In this document: positions 1 to 12,900 of the stretch, piece by piece | Numbering within the stretch: the first letter of the stretch is position 1 | How the letters are laid out: each line of letters starts with the position of its first letter | NCBI GenBank assembly: GCA_031262835.1 | Contig: JAISGY010000016.1 | Location: 1-36,062 of the forward strand | Origin: Ruminococcus sp. | Lineage (GTDB): Bacteria > Bacillota > Clostridia > Oscillospirales > Ruminococcaceae | Length of the DNA: 36,062 bases | Direction of reading: 5' to 3' | The notes under the pieces: model-generated | What the model was told of the DNA's origin: nothing | Databases searched by the model: none | What the model saw: only the letters and a program-made list of their open reading frames with translations | Made by a program: the position numbers and the translations under genes

Positions 1-233
1 CCGCTTTTTCTTGCGGGCTTATTAAGGTTTGCCTTTTTTCTATTTTCAGCTCGTCTTTTCCGCTTTTGTTTACAAATTGTTTTCTTTTACACTATTGACT
101 TTTTACCGATAGTCTCCTATTTTATACATTATACCACAACAGTTGCTGCGAAAATTGAAATTGAAGATAAATTCAATTTAGGGAAAGCCGCAAAAAAGTA
201 TGTTAATATATAATAACGAATTTATTAAAAAGA
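1..233. other. Intergenic left edge, AT-rich
   Basis: No gene is seen here. The first bases (CCGC, loop, GCGG at 1-16) could be the tail of a terminator belonging to a gene outside the window. A weak promoter-like pair, TTGACT at 95-100 and TATTTT at 118-123 with a 17-bp spacer, could serve the peptidase gene. A TATAAT at 209-214 has no convincing -35 box. Confidence 0.5.
158..179. promoter_or_regulatory. 8-bp inverted repeat, possible operator
   Basis: AAATTGAA at 158-165 and TTCAATTT at 172-179 form a perfect 8-bp inverted repeat with a 6-nt spacer, about 65 nt upstream of the peptidase start. It could be a repressor site or a short hairpin in the leader. The region is very AT-rich, so chance occurrence is possible. 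Confidence 0.3.
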
Positions 234-242
234 GTGGTAATT

Positions 243-2336
243 ATGAAGATTCTGCGAAAAGTTTTGGCGGTCTTTACAGCTCTTGTTTTAACGGCTTGCG
301 GTGCGGAAATTACGGAAGAAGCGGTGAGCACTGACAATGAGCGGGGCGAACGCCCTCAAACGGCAACGACAGCAGTAGAGACGGCGGCAGTAACGACAAC
401 GGCGGAAGCAGAAGAGGCGATTGCTGCTGAACTTGAAGTCAAGGAAATTACAGATGAAAAGCCCTCACAGCGCGATTATTACATAACACCAAATGGCGGC
501 GGCGATGACACCGTTACGCTTATGTTTTACCTTTGCGGCTCCGATCTTGAAAGCTACAGTGGTGCCGCGACGGCGGACCTAATCGAGATATCGGAAGCTT
601 ATGCCGATAACCCGAACTTCAACATTATTGTCGAAACAGGCGGTTCGACTGCTTGGGCTTATGACGTTATCCCCGCCGACACAAACACGTATTGGAAACT
701 CGAAGACGGAGACCTTACCTTCCTCGAAGACGCCGGTCTCAAAGATATGACAGACCCCGAAACGGTTACGGATTTCATTGAATTTTCGACGGAAAATTAT
801 CCCGCAGACCGCTATTTCTTCATAATGTGGGACCACGGCGGCGGAACTACCGGCGGGGTTATGTATGACGAAAATTTTTATGACAGCAAGTGCATGATGA
901 TAACCGAGCTTGACGACGCTCTTGAAAACGCCGGCGTAAAATTCGACTTTTTCGGGTTCGACTGCTGTCTTATGGGGACTGTCGAAACGGCTTTTATGGT
1001 TGAAAAACACGCCGACTATATGGCTGCTTCCCAACGCACCGAGCCGGGGACAGGCTGGTATTACACCGATTTTATTGCGGCAATTGACGAAAACACTTCT
1101 ATACCAACGGCAGATTTGGGGGCAATATTGGTTGACACTTATTTTAAAAAGACTCCTTATATTAACGAGCTTGAAGGCAGCTTAACTCTCTCCTTCCTCG
1201 ACCTTTCCTATCTTGACGCGATGTTTTGGGAGATGGACAACTTTTTTGCCGCTGCCGACGAAACGCTTTTAACCGATTCCGGTTTCATAAACGTTGCGCA
1301 AACTCTCTCGGCGAACAAATCAATAAACGACGACAGCCAAGCAGACCTCCTAACCCTTATCGACAGCATGGGCGGAAGCGAAGCTCTGCAAGCCGAACTG
1401 GACAACGTTATCGTTCACAGCGACGCTCTGATCCCCGGTTACACCGGACTGAGTCTGTTCTTCCCTTACAGCGACCTCTCGCTCGTTTCGGACGCACTCT
1501 ACATATATGAGAAAATCGGAATTTCCGACACATATCAAGGGTTTATAAAAACCGCCGCCAATATTATGGCGGGCGGGCGGGTTTACAGCGGCGGCGGTAC
1601 TGAAACTCCTCACGGTGAAGAAACAGAAGACTACAGCGAATACGACTGGTATGACAACAGCTATTCGGAAGAATATGACGAGTTTTATAGCGAAACGAAT
1701 TTCGATTACGAGGAAATCCCGCTTGAAGAGTTTGACGGTTATTACTACGTCTCTCTTACGGAAGAGGACCGCGAGCTTATTACCGACTACCTGCTTTGGG
1801 CTTATTATGACGACGGCGAGGGGTATGTTGAACTCGGCGCGGACGCTCTCTATGAATTTGACGAATACGGCGACTTAATTGTCGGTTACGATTATTCTTG
1901 GGTTGCACTTGACGGTGAGATTGTTCCGTTTTATTCGATAGAAAATGTAACGAGTGACGGCGGAAGTTTCCTTTATAATTACGGTTATGTACCCTGCGAA
2001 GTTAACGGGGAGGATGCGGAACTCATACTGCTTTGGAACGAGGAACACCCTTCCGGAACCGTTGCCGGCTGGCGTTATGACACCTATGGCGAAGCGTCAA
2101 TGAAGGGGCTCTTCGCGCTTGAAGACGGGCTCGAAATCGACTTTTATTACTACTACTATCCGTACGATTCTTACGACTATGAACTATATTACTTGGGCGA
2201 CACGGTTGTCGTCGACGGCGAAATGACGGTTTCTTACGAATACATCAACGAAATCCTCGACGGTGAAATTGAGATTTATTATTCACTTACAGACATCTAT
2301 CAAAACACATACTTCACCGAATCACTCTACTTTTAA
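243..2336 (+). CDS. Clostripain-family (C11) cysteine peptidase lipoprotein
   Basis: A secreted, lipid-anchored cysteine peptidase of family C11 that would act on the outer face of the membrane. The N-terminus is a lipoprotein signal with lipobox LTAC, lipidated Cys at residue 19. A Thr/Ala/Glu-rich linker follows to about residue 75. The peptidase core has the family hallmarks: His198 in a W-D-H-G-G-G motif and Cys242 in F-D-C-C-L-M-G. After about residue 450 the protein becomes extremely rich in Asp, Glu and Tyr; I do not recognise that tail. I chose ATG 243 over GTG 234 because AGAGTGG at 231-237 is a ribosome binding site correctly spaced only for 243. The stop overlaps the stop of the convergent DUF3137-like gene. 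C11 enzymes usually cleave after Arg or Lys, but specificity cannot be read here. Confidence 0.88.
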   Translation: MKILRKVLAVFTALVLTACGAEITEEAVSTDNERGERPQTATTAVETAAVTTTAEAEEAIAAELEVKEITDEKPSQRDYYITPNGGGDDTVTLMFYLCGSDLESYSGAATADLIEISEAYADNPNFNIIVETGGSTAWAYDVIPADTNTYWKLEDGDLTFLEDAGLKDMTDPETVTDFIEFSTENYPADRYFFIMWDHGGGTTGGVMYDENFYDSKCMMITELDDALENAGVKFDFFGFDCCLMGTVETAFMVEKHADYMAASQRTEPGTGWYYTDFIAAIDENTSIPTADLGAILVDTYFKKTPYINELEGSLTLSFLDLSYLDAMFWEMDNFFAAADETLLTDSGFINVAQTLSANKSINDDSQADLLTLIDSMGGSEALQAELDNVIVHSDALIPGYTGLSLFFPYSDLSLVSDALYIYEKIGISDTYQGFIKTAANIMAGGRVYSGGGTETPHGEETEDYSEYDWYDNSYSEEYDEFYSETNFDYEEIPLEEFDGYYYVSLTEEDRELITDYLLWAYYDDGEGYVELGADALYEFDEYGDLIVGYDYSWVALDGEIVPFYSIENVTSDGGSFLYNYGYVPCEVNGEDAELILLWNEEHPSGTVAGWRYDTYGEASMKGLFALEDGLEIDFYYYYYPYDSYDYELYYLGDTVVVDGEMTVSYEYINEILDGEIEIYYSLTDIYQNTYFTESLYF

Positions 2337-3346
2337 CGCTGTTCGTTCTGGTAAACGGCGTTGCCCGAAAAGTCTTTGTCGGAAGTCTTCGTTCGCGAGG
2401 CTTCCGATTTTAGATTCCGAAACTTCAGGCGTTCTAAAAGCCCGATAATAAAGTCAAGGTCTTTGTCAATCTGCTTTCTTGACTCTGAAATCGGCTTTGT
2501 AATGTCGTGGGCAATCTCTAAAAGGTCTCTGCCCGGTTCAACCCTAAAGTAAATTTTATCGTCAAAAAATGCAAGGTATATCGGCTTTTTGCAGTAATTT
2601 TTAATCTCAAGAATATCATTCATCATCTGCGGAGTTAAAATCCGCAAGGCGTCCACAGCACTGTCACACTCAACAGAAAAATCGCGGTTAAAGACTTCGG
2701 ATTCGGTTGTAACATTGCCCTTTCCGCCGCCCGATACGATGCGCAGCGGCGTATCCACAAAGTGGTCGAATTCGACTATGAGAAAAAGCCCCATATACAC
2801 AGTCACAATAGATGTATGTGTGTCTCCGTCTGAGTCCGTGCTTGTATGCTCCTCTTGAAGCTGCATATCGCAGTATTCAAAATTAACGCCATTATGGGAA
2901 GCCCGAAGGTAGTCGTTCGTAGCTATAAAATCGAAACTCGGGAAGATATCCGACCTTACTACAATCTCTTTAGAAAGCCCGTTTTGCGGCTCAAAGGCGA
3001 ATATCTTTTCAAAACGGCTGTGTATTATTGCCGGGAGGAATTCTGTTTTATACATTGTGTTATAAGGGTTAAGAAACTTCATGTATTTTTTATCTTCAAC
3101 CCCGGCAAGTATTGCGAACCCGAAAATCCCGGCAACGAGAAAACCGAATATGACCCAAGGCACCGCACCGGCATCGCTTAGAGTATCAGAACCTTGAAGA
3201 GCCATCATCGGTATAATACCGACACAACAAATAATGCATAAAATTAAGAAAACTCTGCCGAGTGTACGATGTATTCCGCCGTTTTTCAAGACGTCCTGTC
3301 TTGCCGCTTCAAGCTCCTCTGCCGTTACAAATTTTTTATCGCTCAT
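2333..3346 (-). CDS. DUF3137-like two-pass membrane protein
   Basis: A 337-residue protein of unknown function. It has a short cytoplasmic N-terminus, two membrane segments at about residues 29-50 and 62-81, and a large soluble part. The pattern around residues 135-175 (F-I-A-T-N-D-Y-L, then N-F-E-Y-C-D-M-Q-L followed by a charged stretch) resembles the DUF3137 family, in which a membrane hairpin precedes a conserved globular domain; this is recognition by eye. The ATG is preceded by GAGG at suitable spacing. Its stop codon overlaps that of the convergent peptidase gene, leaving no room for a terminator between them. No functional partner is evident. Confidence 0.7.
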   Translation of the reverse strand: MSDKKFVTAEELEAARQDVLKNGGIHRTLGRVFLILCIICCVGIIPMMALQGSDTLSDAGAVPWVIFGFLVAGIFGFAILAGVEDKKYMKFLNPYNTMYKTEFLPAIIHSRFEKIFAFEPQNGLSKEIVVRSDIFPSFDFIATNDYLRASHNGVNFEYCDMQLQEEHTSTDSDGDTHTSIVTVYMGLFLIVEFDHFVDTPLRIVSGGGKGNVTTESEVFNRDFSVECDSAVDALRILTPQMMNDILEIKNYCKKPIYLAFFDDKIYFRVEPGRDLLEIAHDITKPISESRKQIDKDLDFIIGLLERLKFRNLKSEASRTKTSDKDFSGNAVYQNEQR

Positions 3347-3413
3347 ATTAAACCTCAGTTATCGTATATTTAGTTTATTGTACCATAAAATCGTAAAAAA
3401 AGCTTAATCTTGA

Positions 3414-3857
<444 letters not shown>

Positions 3858-3862
3858 ACGGC

Positions 3863-3903
3863 AAAAAAGAGGCTGCAACCATATCGTCGCAGCCTCTTTT
3901 TTT
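3863..3903. terminator. Strong bidirectional terminator after the giant gene
   Basis: AAAAAAGAGGCTGC at 3863-3876 pairs with GCAGCCTCTTTTTT at 3889-3902 around a 12-nt loop. T-runs at both ends make it usable on either strand. It follows the stop codon of the giant surface-protein gene by a few bases. Confidence 0.9.
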
Positions 3904-3906
3904 CTA

Positions 3907-6900
3907 TCAGCCTTTTGTAAGCTTTCCGTCGCTCACTACAATGATACCGCCGTTTGCTGTGACAAAGTGGAGATAACCGTTTTTGTCCACGCGATAATTT
4001 GGCTTAAACTGCCTGTACTTGTTCGTTTTGTCGTCGTAATAGTAGAAGAACAAATTGTCGGTTTTTTCTATTTTGTTTAGGTTTACCGCAACTTGAATTT
4101 CCGCTTTAAGACTGCCTTTTTGGGTGAGTGAAAATGCTTCTATGTCGTTTGCAAACCACTTCCCAAACTTCTCTTCTATTGTCTTTTCCGCTTTTGTTAA
4201 CAGACTGAGGCTCTTGTTTGTCTTTTCATACACCGTTACGTCGATATAAAGCCTTGAATAAAGAATGTTATCAACATAGTTGTCGGCGTTGATTATTACT
4301 TCAACATCGTTTTCTTTTGCAAAAGCCGCTATTTTGTCGAAGGTTGAAGCACTGATTAATGACGCATTTTTAACGATTATCGTTATCGGTGCAATTTCAT
4401 CAGCTGCCTTTTTGTGAACCTCCTCAAGGTTTTTAAGCGTTTCGTTCGAGTTTAGCGAGCCGGTGGAATTAAGGATATTCGCGCTCTTAACCGTCTTACC
4501 GCCGATAACAAATTTTGCATCGTATTCCTTGGCTTCCGGCGTTTCTGTAACGGTGATAGGAGTTACCGTGACTGTCGGGTACATAACAGTACCGCTGCTG
4601 CTGCTTCCGCTTCCGCTGTTGCCGCCGCCTCCGCTGTTTCCGCCGCCGCCGCTGTTTCCGCTGCCGCCGTTGTTGCCGCCGCCTCCACTGTTTCCGCCGC
4701 CGCCTTCGTTGCCGCCGCCGCCGTTGTTGCCGCCGCCGTTATCCGTTCCTGTAAACGATGACTCTACATAAGGAATATCTAACGAGCGTGCCGCCATGTT
4801 GCCCGCTTCATCTGTTGCGGTTAGCATTACCGACGTAACAGCCGCTTTTGTTTTTTCGTTTATCTCGAACAGACCGCCTATCGTATAGATAGGTTCGCCG
4901 TCGAGCTTAACCGTCGCGCCGATCTCTGTGAAGCCGTTTATCTTTACTGCGCCGGCAACCGCAAAGAAGCTGTTTTCGTCCACATTTAGGATAGGAACTT
5001 CGGTGTCTAAAGATATGATTTTACCCGCTTGCGCTCTGTCTCCGTTATCCGCCGTTGCCGTTACGAGCACATTATAGATGCCGTCCCCATAAAGCTCAAG
5101 CTCTGTTTCTGCGGTTAAGACTTTCCCGCTTGATCTGTAAACGACCTCGCCTCCTACCGAAATTTCGATAACAGCGGCTTCCGAAACGCTTACGGAAAGC
5201 TTCGGGTTGTTGTTATTCGTTGCAATATAATTTGCGCCGTTTTCCTCATCGGTTATGTCGTTGCCGCCCTCGACGGAGACGGAAATCTCAGGGGTTTTCG
5301 GAACAGGAAGGTTATAGACAGTTGACGTTTCATTTCCGAGAATCGGAATAACATACGAATCGGTTCCGTTCCCGCTGTATTCCTTGTTCTTAATCGCCTT
5401 TACACTGATAAGATAGTCTTCGCCATACGCCAGTCCTACCGGCGCGCCTGCTTCGGAAATAACGTTGCCGCCAGCGTCCGTAATATTATCGAGGGTTACG
5501 AGTCCGCCTTGAATAAAGCTTTCGGTTTCGGTTGTTTCAAGAGCCGAAATTCCGTCTATCTCGGAACCGTCAGGATAAAGTACGTTAACTCTGTAACCGT
5601 CCGCGCCCGCTACAGCAGACCACGATGCTTTTATTGCTCCGTTCCCGGCGTATTCAATCGAAAGGTTTCCGGGTGCCGGTAAAGCTTCGGGATTAGTGAA
5701 ACTAAATATGTCCGTATTTACAATGTCAACTGCCGAGTACCCTGTTACGGTAGTATTTTCCGCCTCAGAAGTACCTTCATTAATCGTTACCGTTTCGGTA
5801 TACTTGTTATCGAGTTCCGCGCTGACATAGTATTCCCCGGTTGTGAGCGTATCGGGTAAGGTTGCGGAGAATCTCCCGGCGGATGCGAGGGGACGATTGC
5901 CGTTTTCTGTTTCGGGAGCGGTGAGCTCGAGAACAATGTCGCCTGTCTTCGCGTCAATAAGCATAAGGCGGGTGTAAAGGTCTGACGCTGCCTGTGCGGT
6001 TTCATTAAGTGTCCATGCCGCCTCAACTCTGTTTCCGCCGGTAAAATCAGCGGTCACGGTTTCAAATCCCGGCAGAGGGTCTATTGCGGTTAGGGTATAA
6101 GCAAACTCTGCTTCCGGGGCGAATGTTTCTGTCTTGAAGGTGTAGCTGCCGCTTTCGGGGATAAGATAGTTTACGGAATATACGCCCTTCTCTGTATCGG
6201 AAACCTGCGCGGTATCGAACCAATACAGATCCTCGCCGCTTATAACGTCGTAGAGTTCCCCGTTTTTATATACGTCGATTGAAGCGTACTTAACATTTGA
6301 GAACAGAGTCGCAATCGCGTCTTTCTGTGCAGGAGGAGGTGCTACTGCCGCTAACGGAGCTGCATCAAGTTCCCTTAACGCGGCTGATCTTAGAAGTAAC
6401 CCCGAATTCCCGTTCGGCGTATAGTTACCGGCACTTCGCAGATTCGTAATGTATATGTTGTCGGTGTCAACGGTATTTTGCGTCCCCTTAACCAAGCCAA
6501 AGTCAAGGTCGTTGTCCTTAAATGTGTAGGTAATACCTACGGTCTTCTTAATTCCGGGCCAAATCTTGCCCGTAACCTTACCCGAAACCTTTGTCTTCGA
6601 GAGCCCTAATTCCCCTCTTGCACCGGCAAGAGTACCGAGAGGACCGAGCTTAATTTCGGCACTTGCCCAAATCTTACCGTCAACGTCAATAGCGTTATAG
6701 AGGTCTTTTCTAACCTGTTTGTTCGGTGCAACAAAGCCGCCTTTTTCCATGCTGTCGATTGTCCAGCCGACGAGTGCATCGTTGAGATAGTTGCCGCGAA
6801 GCATTGCATTTGCTTCAAGACCGCCTTCGATTTCGAGTATCGAAACGTCGAAGGAAACACTTCCGCCGAATCCGAAGTATACGTCAACCGACGGCATACC

Positions 6901-9900
6901 GTATCTTGAAGGAACCGCGCTGTCTATAATGCCGAATTTATATCCGACATCTTCAAGCTTTAGGAAGTTAATAATCTTCGCTTCGTTCGCGTATGCCGAA
7001 AAGCTTCCGACACCGAATTCAAAGGTCGCTTTTTCAATTTCAAAGAGTTCCCCGGTAGCATCGACAACCGCCCCCATAGCCTTAAGCTTCACAGGGGGAA
7101 CATACTCGAAGTTGCCGAATACCGTCTGTGCAAGTCCGCTTACTCCGCCGCCGAAGCCGTTTATGTACGCAACGATTGTCGGCGGGACAAGCGGTACGCC
7201 GCCTGAACCTATTCGAGCGAAGAGGTTAATTTTATCGGGCATTATAACCATAACACCGCCGAGTTCGCCCCAACCCATAACGAGTTCGCCCTCAACATAG
7301 AGCATATCAACAATGTCGAGCGTACCCGCCGCGCCGATGGTATGCGGATTCGTTTCGGGGAGGGTGTCGATATTGAGCGCGAAGGTTGCTTCGCCTAAAA
7401 CCGCGCCGAGGCTTTCGCCGAACATACCGCCGGGCTTGAAGGCGAATTCCGAAGATGCCTTCATCGGAGGGATAGTCTTGTCGGTTAAAAGCAGTTCTTC
7501 AACGTCTATCCCTGCATCAATCGCTCCCGCCAACGCCTTCGGCATGGATATAAACGCGCTGCCCGAAAGGCTGCAAACGCCGTCGAAGAGTTTGTAGGTT
7601 GCAAGCTCTGCTCCGCCGATAACAAAATTGACGGAGAAGTCATTTACGCCTGTTCTGATTTCAACGGGGTCGCCCGAACCTCCGAGCCTTTCTGTCCTGT
7701 ATCTTGTGCCGCTCGAAAGACTCATATCGAAGGATTTACCGCTTATAAATGTCGGTTCGTTCGGTGTAATCGGAATGTTTTTCCAGCGAAGGTCGCCATA
7801 GGGCGCGTAAATCTCAACGCCGCCGCCTGAAGGCTTAACGATAAGGGTGTCGTTGCCCTCCTTGTCGTAGTAGGTTAAGGCGTTATTGATAACCGTTCCG
7901 GACTGTACTTGATAGAAGTCGTCTTGTTTTAATATACCGCCTCTGAAAATTACAATCGGTTTTACGCTGCCGAGTGCGTTTTTCATATCGGTTTCATTGT
8001 CGAAGCCTTTTACGTCGAAGCTGCCGCCGCTTTGGGTTATTGCAAGTATGCCATACCCGTCCATTGAGTACACGGGGTCGTCATACACGCTTACAGGCCG
8101 CCACTCCGAGAAGAAGTTATCGGCGGATTCAAAGCAGACTTCATAGTCCCCGAGTGTGTTAAACATTGAGGTGTATTCAACGTCAACTTTCAGTGCGCCG
8201 AGGGAAGGCATATCCTCAAAGGGAAGTTCTATCCAATTTGCGGTATTTGTATCCCCTTCTGCCCTTGCGTAAACGGTCTTAAGCTCGCTCACATCGGTAG
8301 CGAATTCGCCCGAAAGAGCAATCCATTTTTTCTTCGAGTGTACAAATATTCCGCGCGGGGAGACGCTCGAAAGCGTTCTGCCGTCGGGAGGCGGCGGGTC
8401 GTCGTAAAGAGTTACCGTTACATCGGATTCCACTGCCTTATAGTCGCTTGTAGGTTCGCCGTTGTCAACTGCGGTTACTCTGAACACAGTTGTCCCGGTG
8501 TATTCTTTCATGGCGAGCTTCAGGTAAACTTGGTCTTTTCTGCCCTCTACCGGTTCTACCTCGTAGCTGACGCGATTTTCTCGGTCAAGCCCCCTTATCG
8601 ACAGGTTAAAATACGGGCGAAAATCCATTGTTGAGAAACCGCCGAATTGTTTTCCGCCGCTTTGTTCGGGTTCATAGAATTCCTCGTTGAAGGTTATTAA
8701 AACCCCTTCCGTTTCCTTTTCGCCCATTATTCCGCCGACCTGTTCGGCTTCCGTAACCCATACCGGCGTACGGAAATCGTTAGAAAGCGCACGTGTCCCG
8801 GCTCTCGTATTGTCAACGGAATATTTCCCGAACGGCAGTATCGAAATCTCGAACGGAATATAACCCGCGCCGTCAAGCGAAACAATTTTAATACTCCAAG
8901 TATTTTTTCCTTCGTTATATACCAACGCGTCGGATGCAGAACTCTTTGTAATGGTTGTCCCGGGGTCGATCGGGGTTAAGACAACCTTGTCGGCGGTTAA
9001 CCCTTCAAGCTTCCGTCCGTCAGACAGCATAAACTCAACCTCGGTATCGGTCCAGCGTCCGTATTCGGCATAGAGTTTTGTAGGACCGTTAACAACCGCT
9101 GAGGTTATTTCAAGGTGAATTTGAGTATCTTTATAGATGGGGGTTGACGCCTGTTCGGTAACAACTTCGTATGTGTTGCCGAACTTGTCCGTCCAACCGT
9201 CCATGGAGACGCTTATTACGTCGCCGTTTTCATAGGACAGCAGCCGCATACCCTTGTTATCCCAAAAGAAGGTAGCGGTCAAGCCGTCGGCGGAAAATGT
9301 AGGGAGCGCGTTCCCCCAGCCGTAATCGGTGTACTCGAACCTGTTTTCAAGAGCACCGGTGGTTTTTATCCTGCCGAGGCGAAGGTCCCCGTCGAGCCTT
9401 AAATCCAAGGTTGACGTTACGGTGAGATAGAGCCCTTCGGAAGGCACTCTGCCGTCTTCGCCGTTAACCTGCTCTAAGGTGTATGTAACCTCCCCGGAGT
9501 GTCGGGTGGTGCTTATGTAGATTCTTGTCGACTGTTCGTAATTTCTGACGTACTTTTCGCCGACCATTGCGTAGGTATTGCTGAACATTTGTACTGTCGA
9601 GCTTCCGACGGTAACGGTTATTTCCTCACCGTCAGCTACGGTAAAATCGGTAAGAGCTAAAAACCATGTTCTGTCGTCACTATCACCGTCGTCGGTAACA
9701 CTTCCGACAGTCGCGCCGGAAACTGCAACGTCCGCAGCAGTAAGTGTTAAGGGCTTATCGAAGAACAGCTTGACACCCGTTGTTGATTCGTAAGAGCCGT
9801 ATTCGTCAGTCATACCGCCAACCTGAATTACGCTCGAAAGTGTAATAATACTGTCGGTGAATTCGGAAGACTCGTATTTGAAGATCGCAGTTGCGGTGCT

Positions 9901-12900
9901 TCCTTCATAGATAAGCCAATCATCAACCGTAATCGTTATAACATCGTCATACTCGGCAACTATGCCTGTGAGCGTTACTGCATAGCGGTCGGTCGGCGCG
10001 CCTGTTGTATAGCTGTTAGAGCCTGTCGGGAAAGAGGCGGTAACGGAATAAATCTCGCCGCCTGTAATGCTTACGGAGTCCTTCGTCAAGCCTGTTACGG
10101 GCGTGTCAAATTCAATATCGAAGGAGATTATGTCGGTTTCGCTGTTGTTTTGAATTATGCCGGTATTGCCGTACGATTTTATTATAAAGGTCGGTGTTCT
10201 TGTTTCACGATAAATCGTAACGTATTGCGTTGACTTATAGACGACGCTGTAGTCGTCGGGGCTTGTCAGATAGAAATTAAGCTCTGTACCGTCGGTGAAA
10301 TAATCCGAAAATGTTAACGGAACGAACCATGTTAAAGGATTCGAGTCGCCGTTATCGGTAACCGTTCCTACAGTTACGGGGCGGCTGTCGCGCTCGTCGG
10401 CTAATATATTTTGGTAGATTTGGGAGCTCGCAAGCGTGTGGGTGAACCCTTCATCGAAGGTTACAAGAATTCCTGTTGTGTCCGAAACGCCGCTTACGCC
10501 GCCTACCTGTGAAACGGTGTAGTCAAACGACGGTGCGGTACCGCTGTAAACTCTGACAGTCTGTGTGTTTGTCACATGGAAGATGTTATCCGCACCCGTA
10601 AAATCGTCGATTGTAATTGTAATATCGGAGGTCGCGTCGGGCGAATAGCTTAATTCGAGGTACCACAGCAAGTCGTCGTCATCATCCTGTGTGAGTGATA
10701 ACGCACCATGCTCGGTATCGTCCCCCGCGAATGTGTAACTTACAGCAGCCGCCGTAAGCCCGTCAATATCATCACTAAAAAGCAGTTCGATATAGTCGGT
10801 TGTCGTAACTCCTTCTTCGCCGCCGTGTTCGGTAGCGGTAAAGGTTCGGTTAACCGTCAGAGCTTTGTATAAATCAACCTCAACGCTCGACGGGGAAATG
10901 GAATCGTAACCCGAAACGCCTGTTATAGACAGCGTTGCCGTTATAGTATTATCGTCGGTATCGTCGTCATCATCGACAGCAATAGCCGATATCGGTATTT
11001 CCCATATTGTATTGTCGTCGCCCATTACGGGTGTTCCCGCCGTCGCGCCGGTAAGGGTTACATTGGTTGAAGTTAAGGAGGTAACCGATTGATTGAATTC
11101 AACCTCTATGGATTCGGAATTTGCCATTCCCGGGGTACCGCCGACCTGCTCTGCACTATAGGTTAAAACGTCCGGCTCTGTTGTCGAAAGGGTAAGACGC
11201 CCGGCGGTTGCCGCAGCAGCGGTTGTTGAACCCGGCGCAACCGTTAACGACGACTGCAAAGCCGATATACAAGCGGCAAGATAAGCGTCCGCATCGTCGG
11301 TGTCAAGGTTCGCCCCCGCAAGGTAGTTGCCGGCGGGCTTGTACACTGTTACGGAGCTGTCGGGTGTGGTATATGGGCTTGTATAGGTTTCAACCAAGCT
11401 GCCCGTACCCATAAGCTGTCCTGTTGTCGTGTCAAGTTCAACCTCGCCCGTAGTATATTTTGTACCGTTTTGCAGTACGAGCGTGGAGGTTTCTGTATCA
11501 ACCGCCTCAAAATATATATCAACGTCCCCGTCAACCGCCGGTCCGCCGTATATATTTGTCATCGGGTAGTTGTCTTCCCCTAAAACATATGTTGCGGTAG
11601 GGCTTCGGAGGTTTGCCCCGTAAACGGCAAGACTTGCGCCCGTCCCGATCTGTACGGTCGCGCTGCCCGCCTTAATCCCCGCGCCGCCGAAAAGCGGCTG
11701 CATACCCGAATATACGTTTTCGGTGCTGAAATGTGTTTTGTAGCGCAAGACGCCGTTGGGCATACCCTTTAAAGTTAAACTGCTCCCGTCTGCAATTGTA
11801 AGCGAACCGGTGCCTGTAAGGGTTAAAGCGTTTCGTCCGTCTATCGGAGAGCCGAAAGTGCCGTATTCAAAATCAAAGAAGGTTTCATATTTCCAATCTG
11901 ATACGCTTAAATCAATCGCGTGTGTACCGCCCTGTATACTAAGTGAATTGGTTGCAAGGCTGTCTAAGACGGTAATGCCGTTTGTACCGGAACCGATTAA
12001 GGTTACGCTTTGCGCAGGGGTTGTGTTGTATGACAGGCTCGAAGAACCGTCGCCCTCGGGATAGTTAAAGGTAAACACTGTTGACTCGGTGGTAATGCTT
12101 GCTAAGGTAATCGCCGATGCGGTCGATTCAAGCGTGATATTTTTTCCCGCGGCATAAATCGGGAAATAGAGCGTGCTGCCGGCATTCACACGGTTATCAT
12201 TGAGAACAAGACGTGCGTTGTTGCCTATTATAACGGTGCCGTAACCCACATTATCTTTCTCGAGCGTTTGCAGGAAGTTTATTGTTACTCTCGCGCCTTC
12301 TGCTATTATTATAGTTGAAGAAAGTTCGGTGGTATTTATATTTAACACGTCGCCGTTTATAAGATAAAAACTTGCACTGCCGTCGTAAGTAAATTCGCTC
12401 GGCGTAGTACGGTTAGGGTCGTAAAGATTAACCATAACATAGGGCAGTTGTACGCCGCTCGACATAGTGTATGTATTAGTATCTGCCAGGTAGGCGCGGA
12501 AATAATATACACCCGCAACGGCAGGATTAAATTCTGTTGTACAGCTCCAAGTTATGTCTACTGGATGATCCCCGTTTCTCTGAGAAAGTCTCGCAGTTAT
12601 CGATTGCGAAAGCAGCGTTACGGTAATATCTTCTACACTCGTTACTTCTGTCATAGGAATGGTATATGAAGTTTGCGAAAGAGGGTCATAATCCGTGACA
12701 TAATAATCAACGTTCGCCGCCTCTCTGATAAGGACAGTAAATGTAGGCATAGCGGCGTCTAACACATAGTCGCCGAGAGAAGTTGGAGTTATTGAAGCGG
12801 TGTATACAAACTGAGTGTAGTCATCTGCATTCGGGTTAAATGGAACAAGACAGCTCCATGTTACCTCAAACTCCGCTGTAGAAGGAGTTCCGCCGATTAA

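Noticed and set aside
4463-4771. Proline/leucine-rich plus-strand frame
   Set aside because: It is the antisense of the Gly/Asn/Ser linker of the giant surface protein, with no ribosome binding site.
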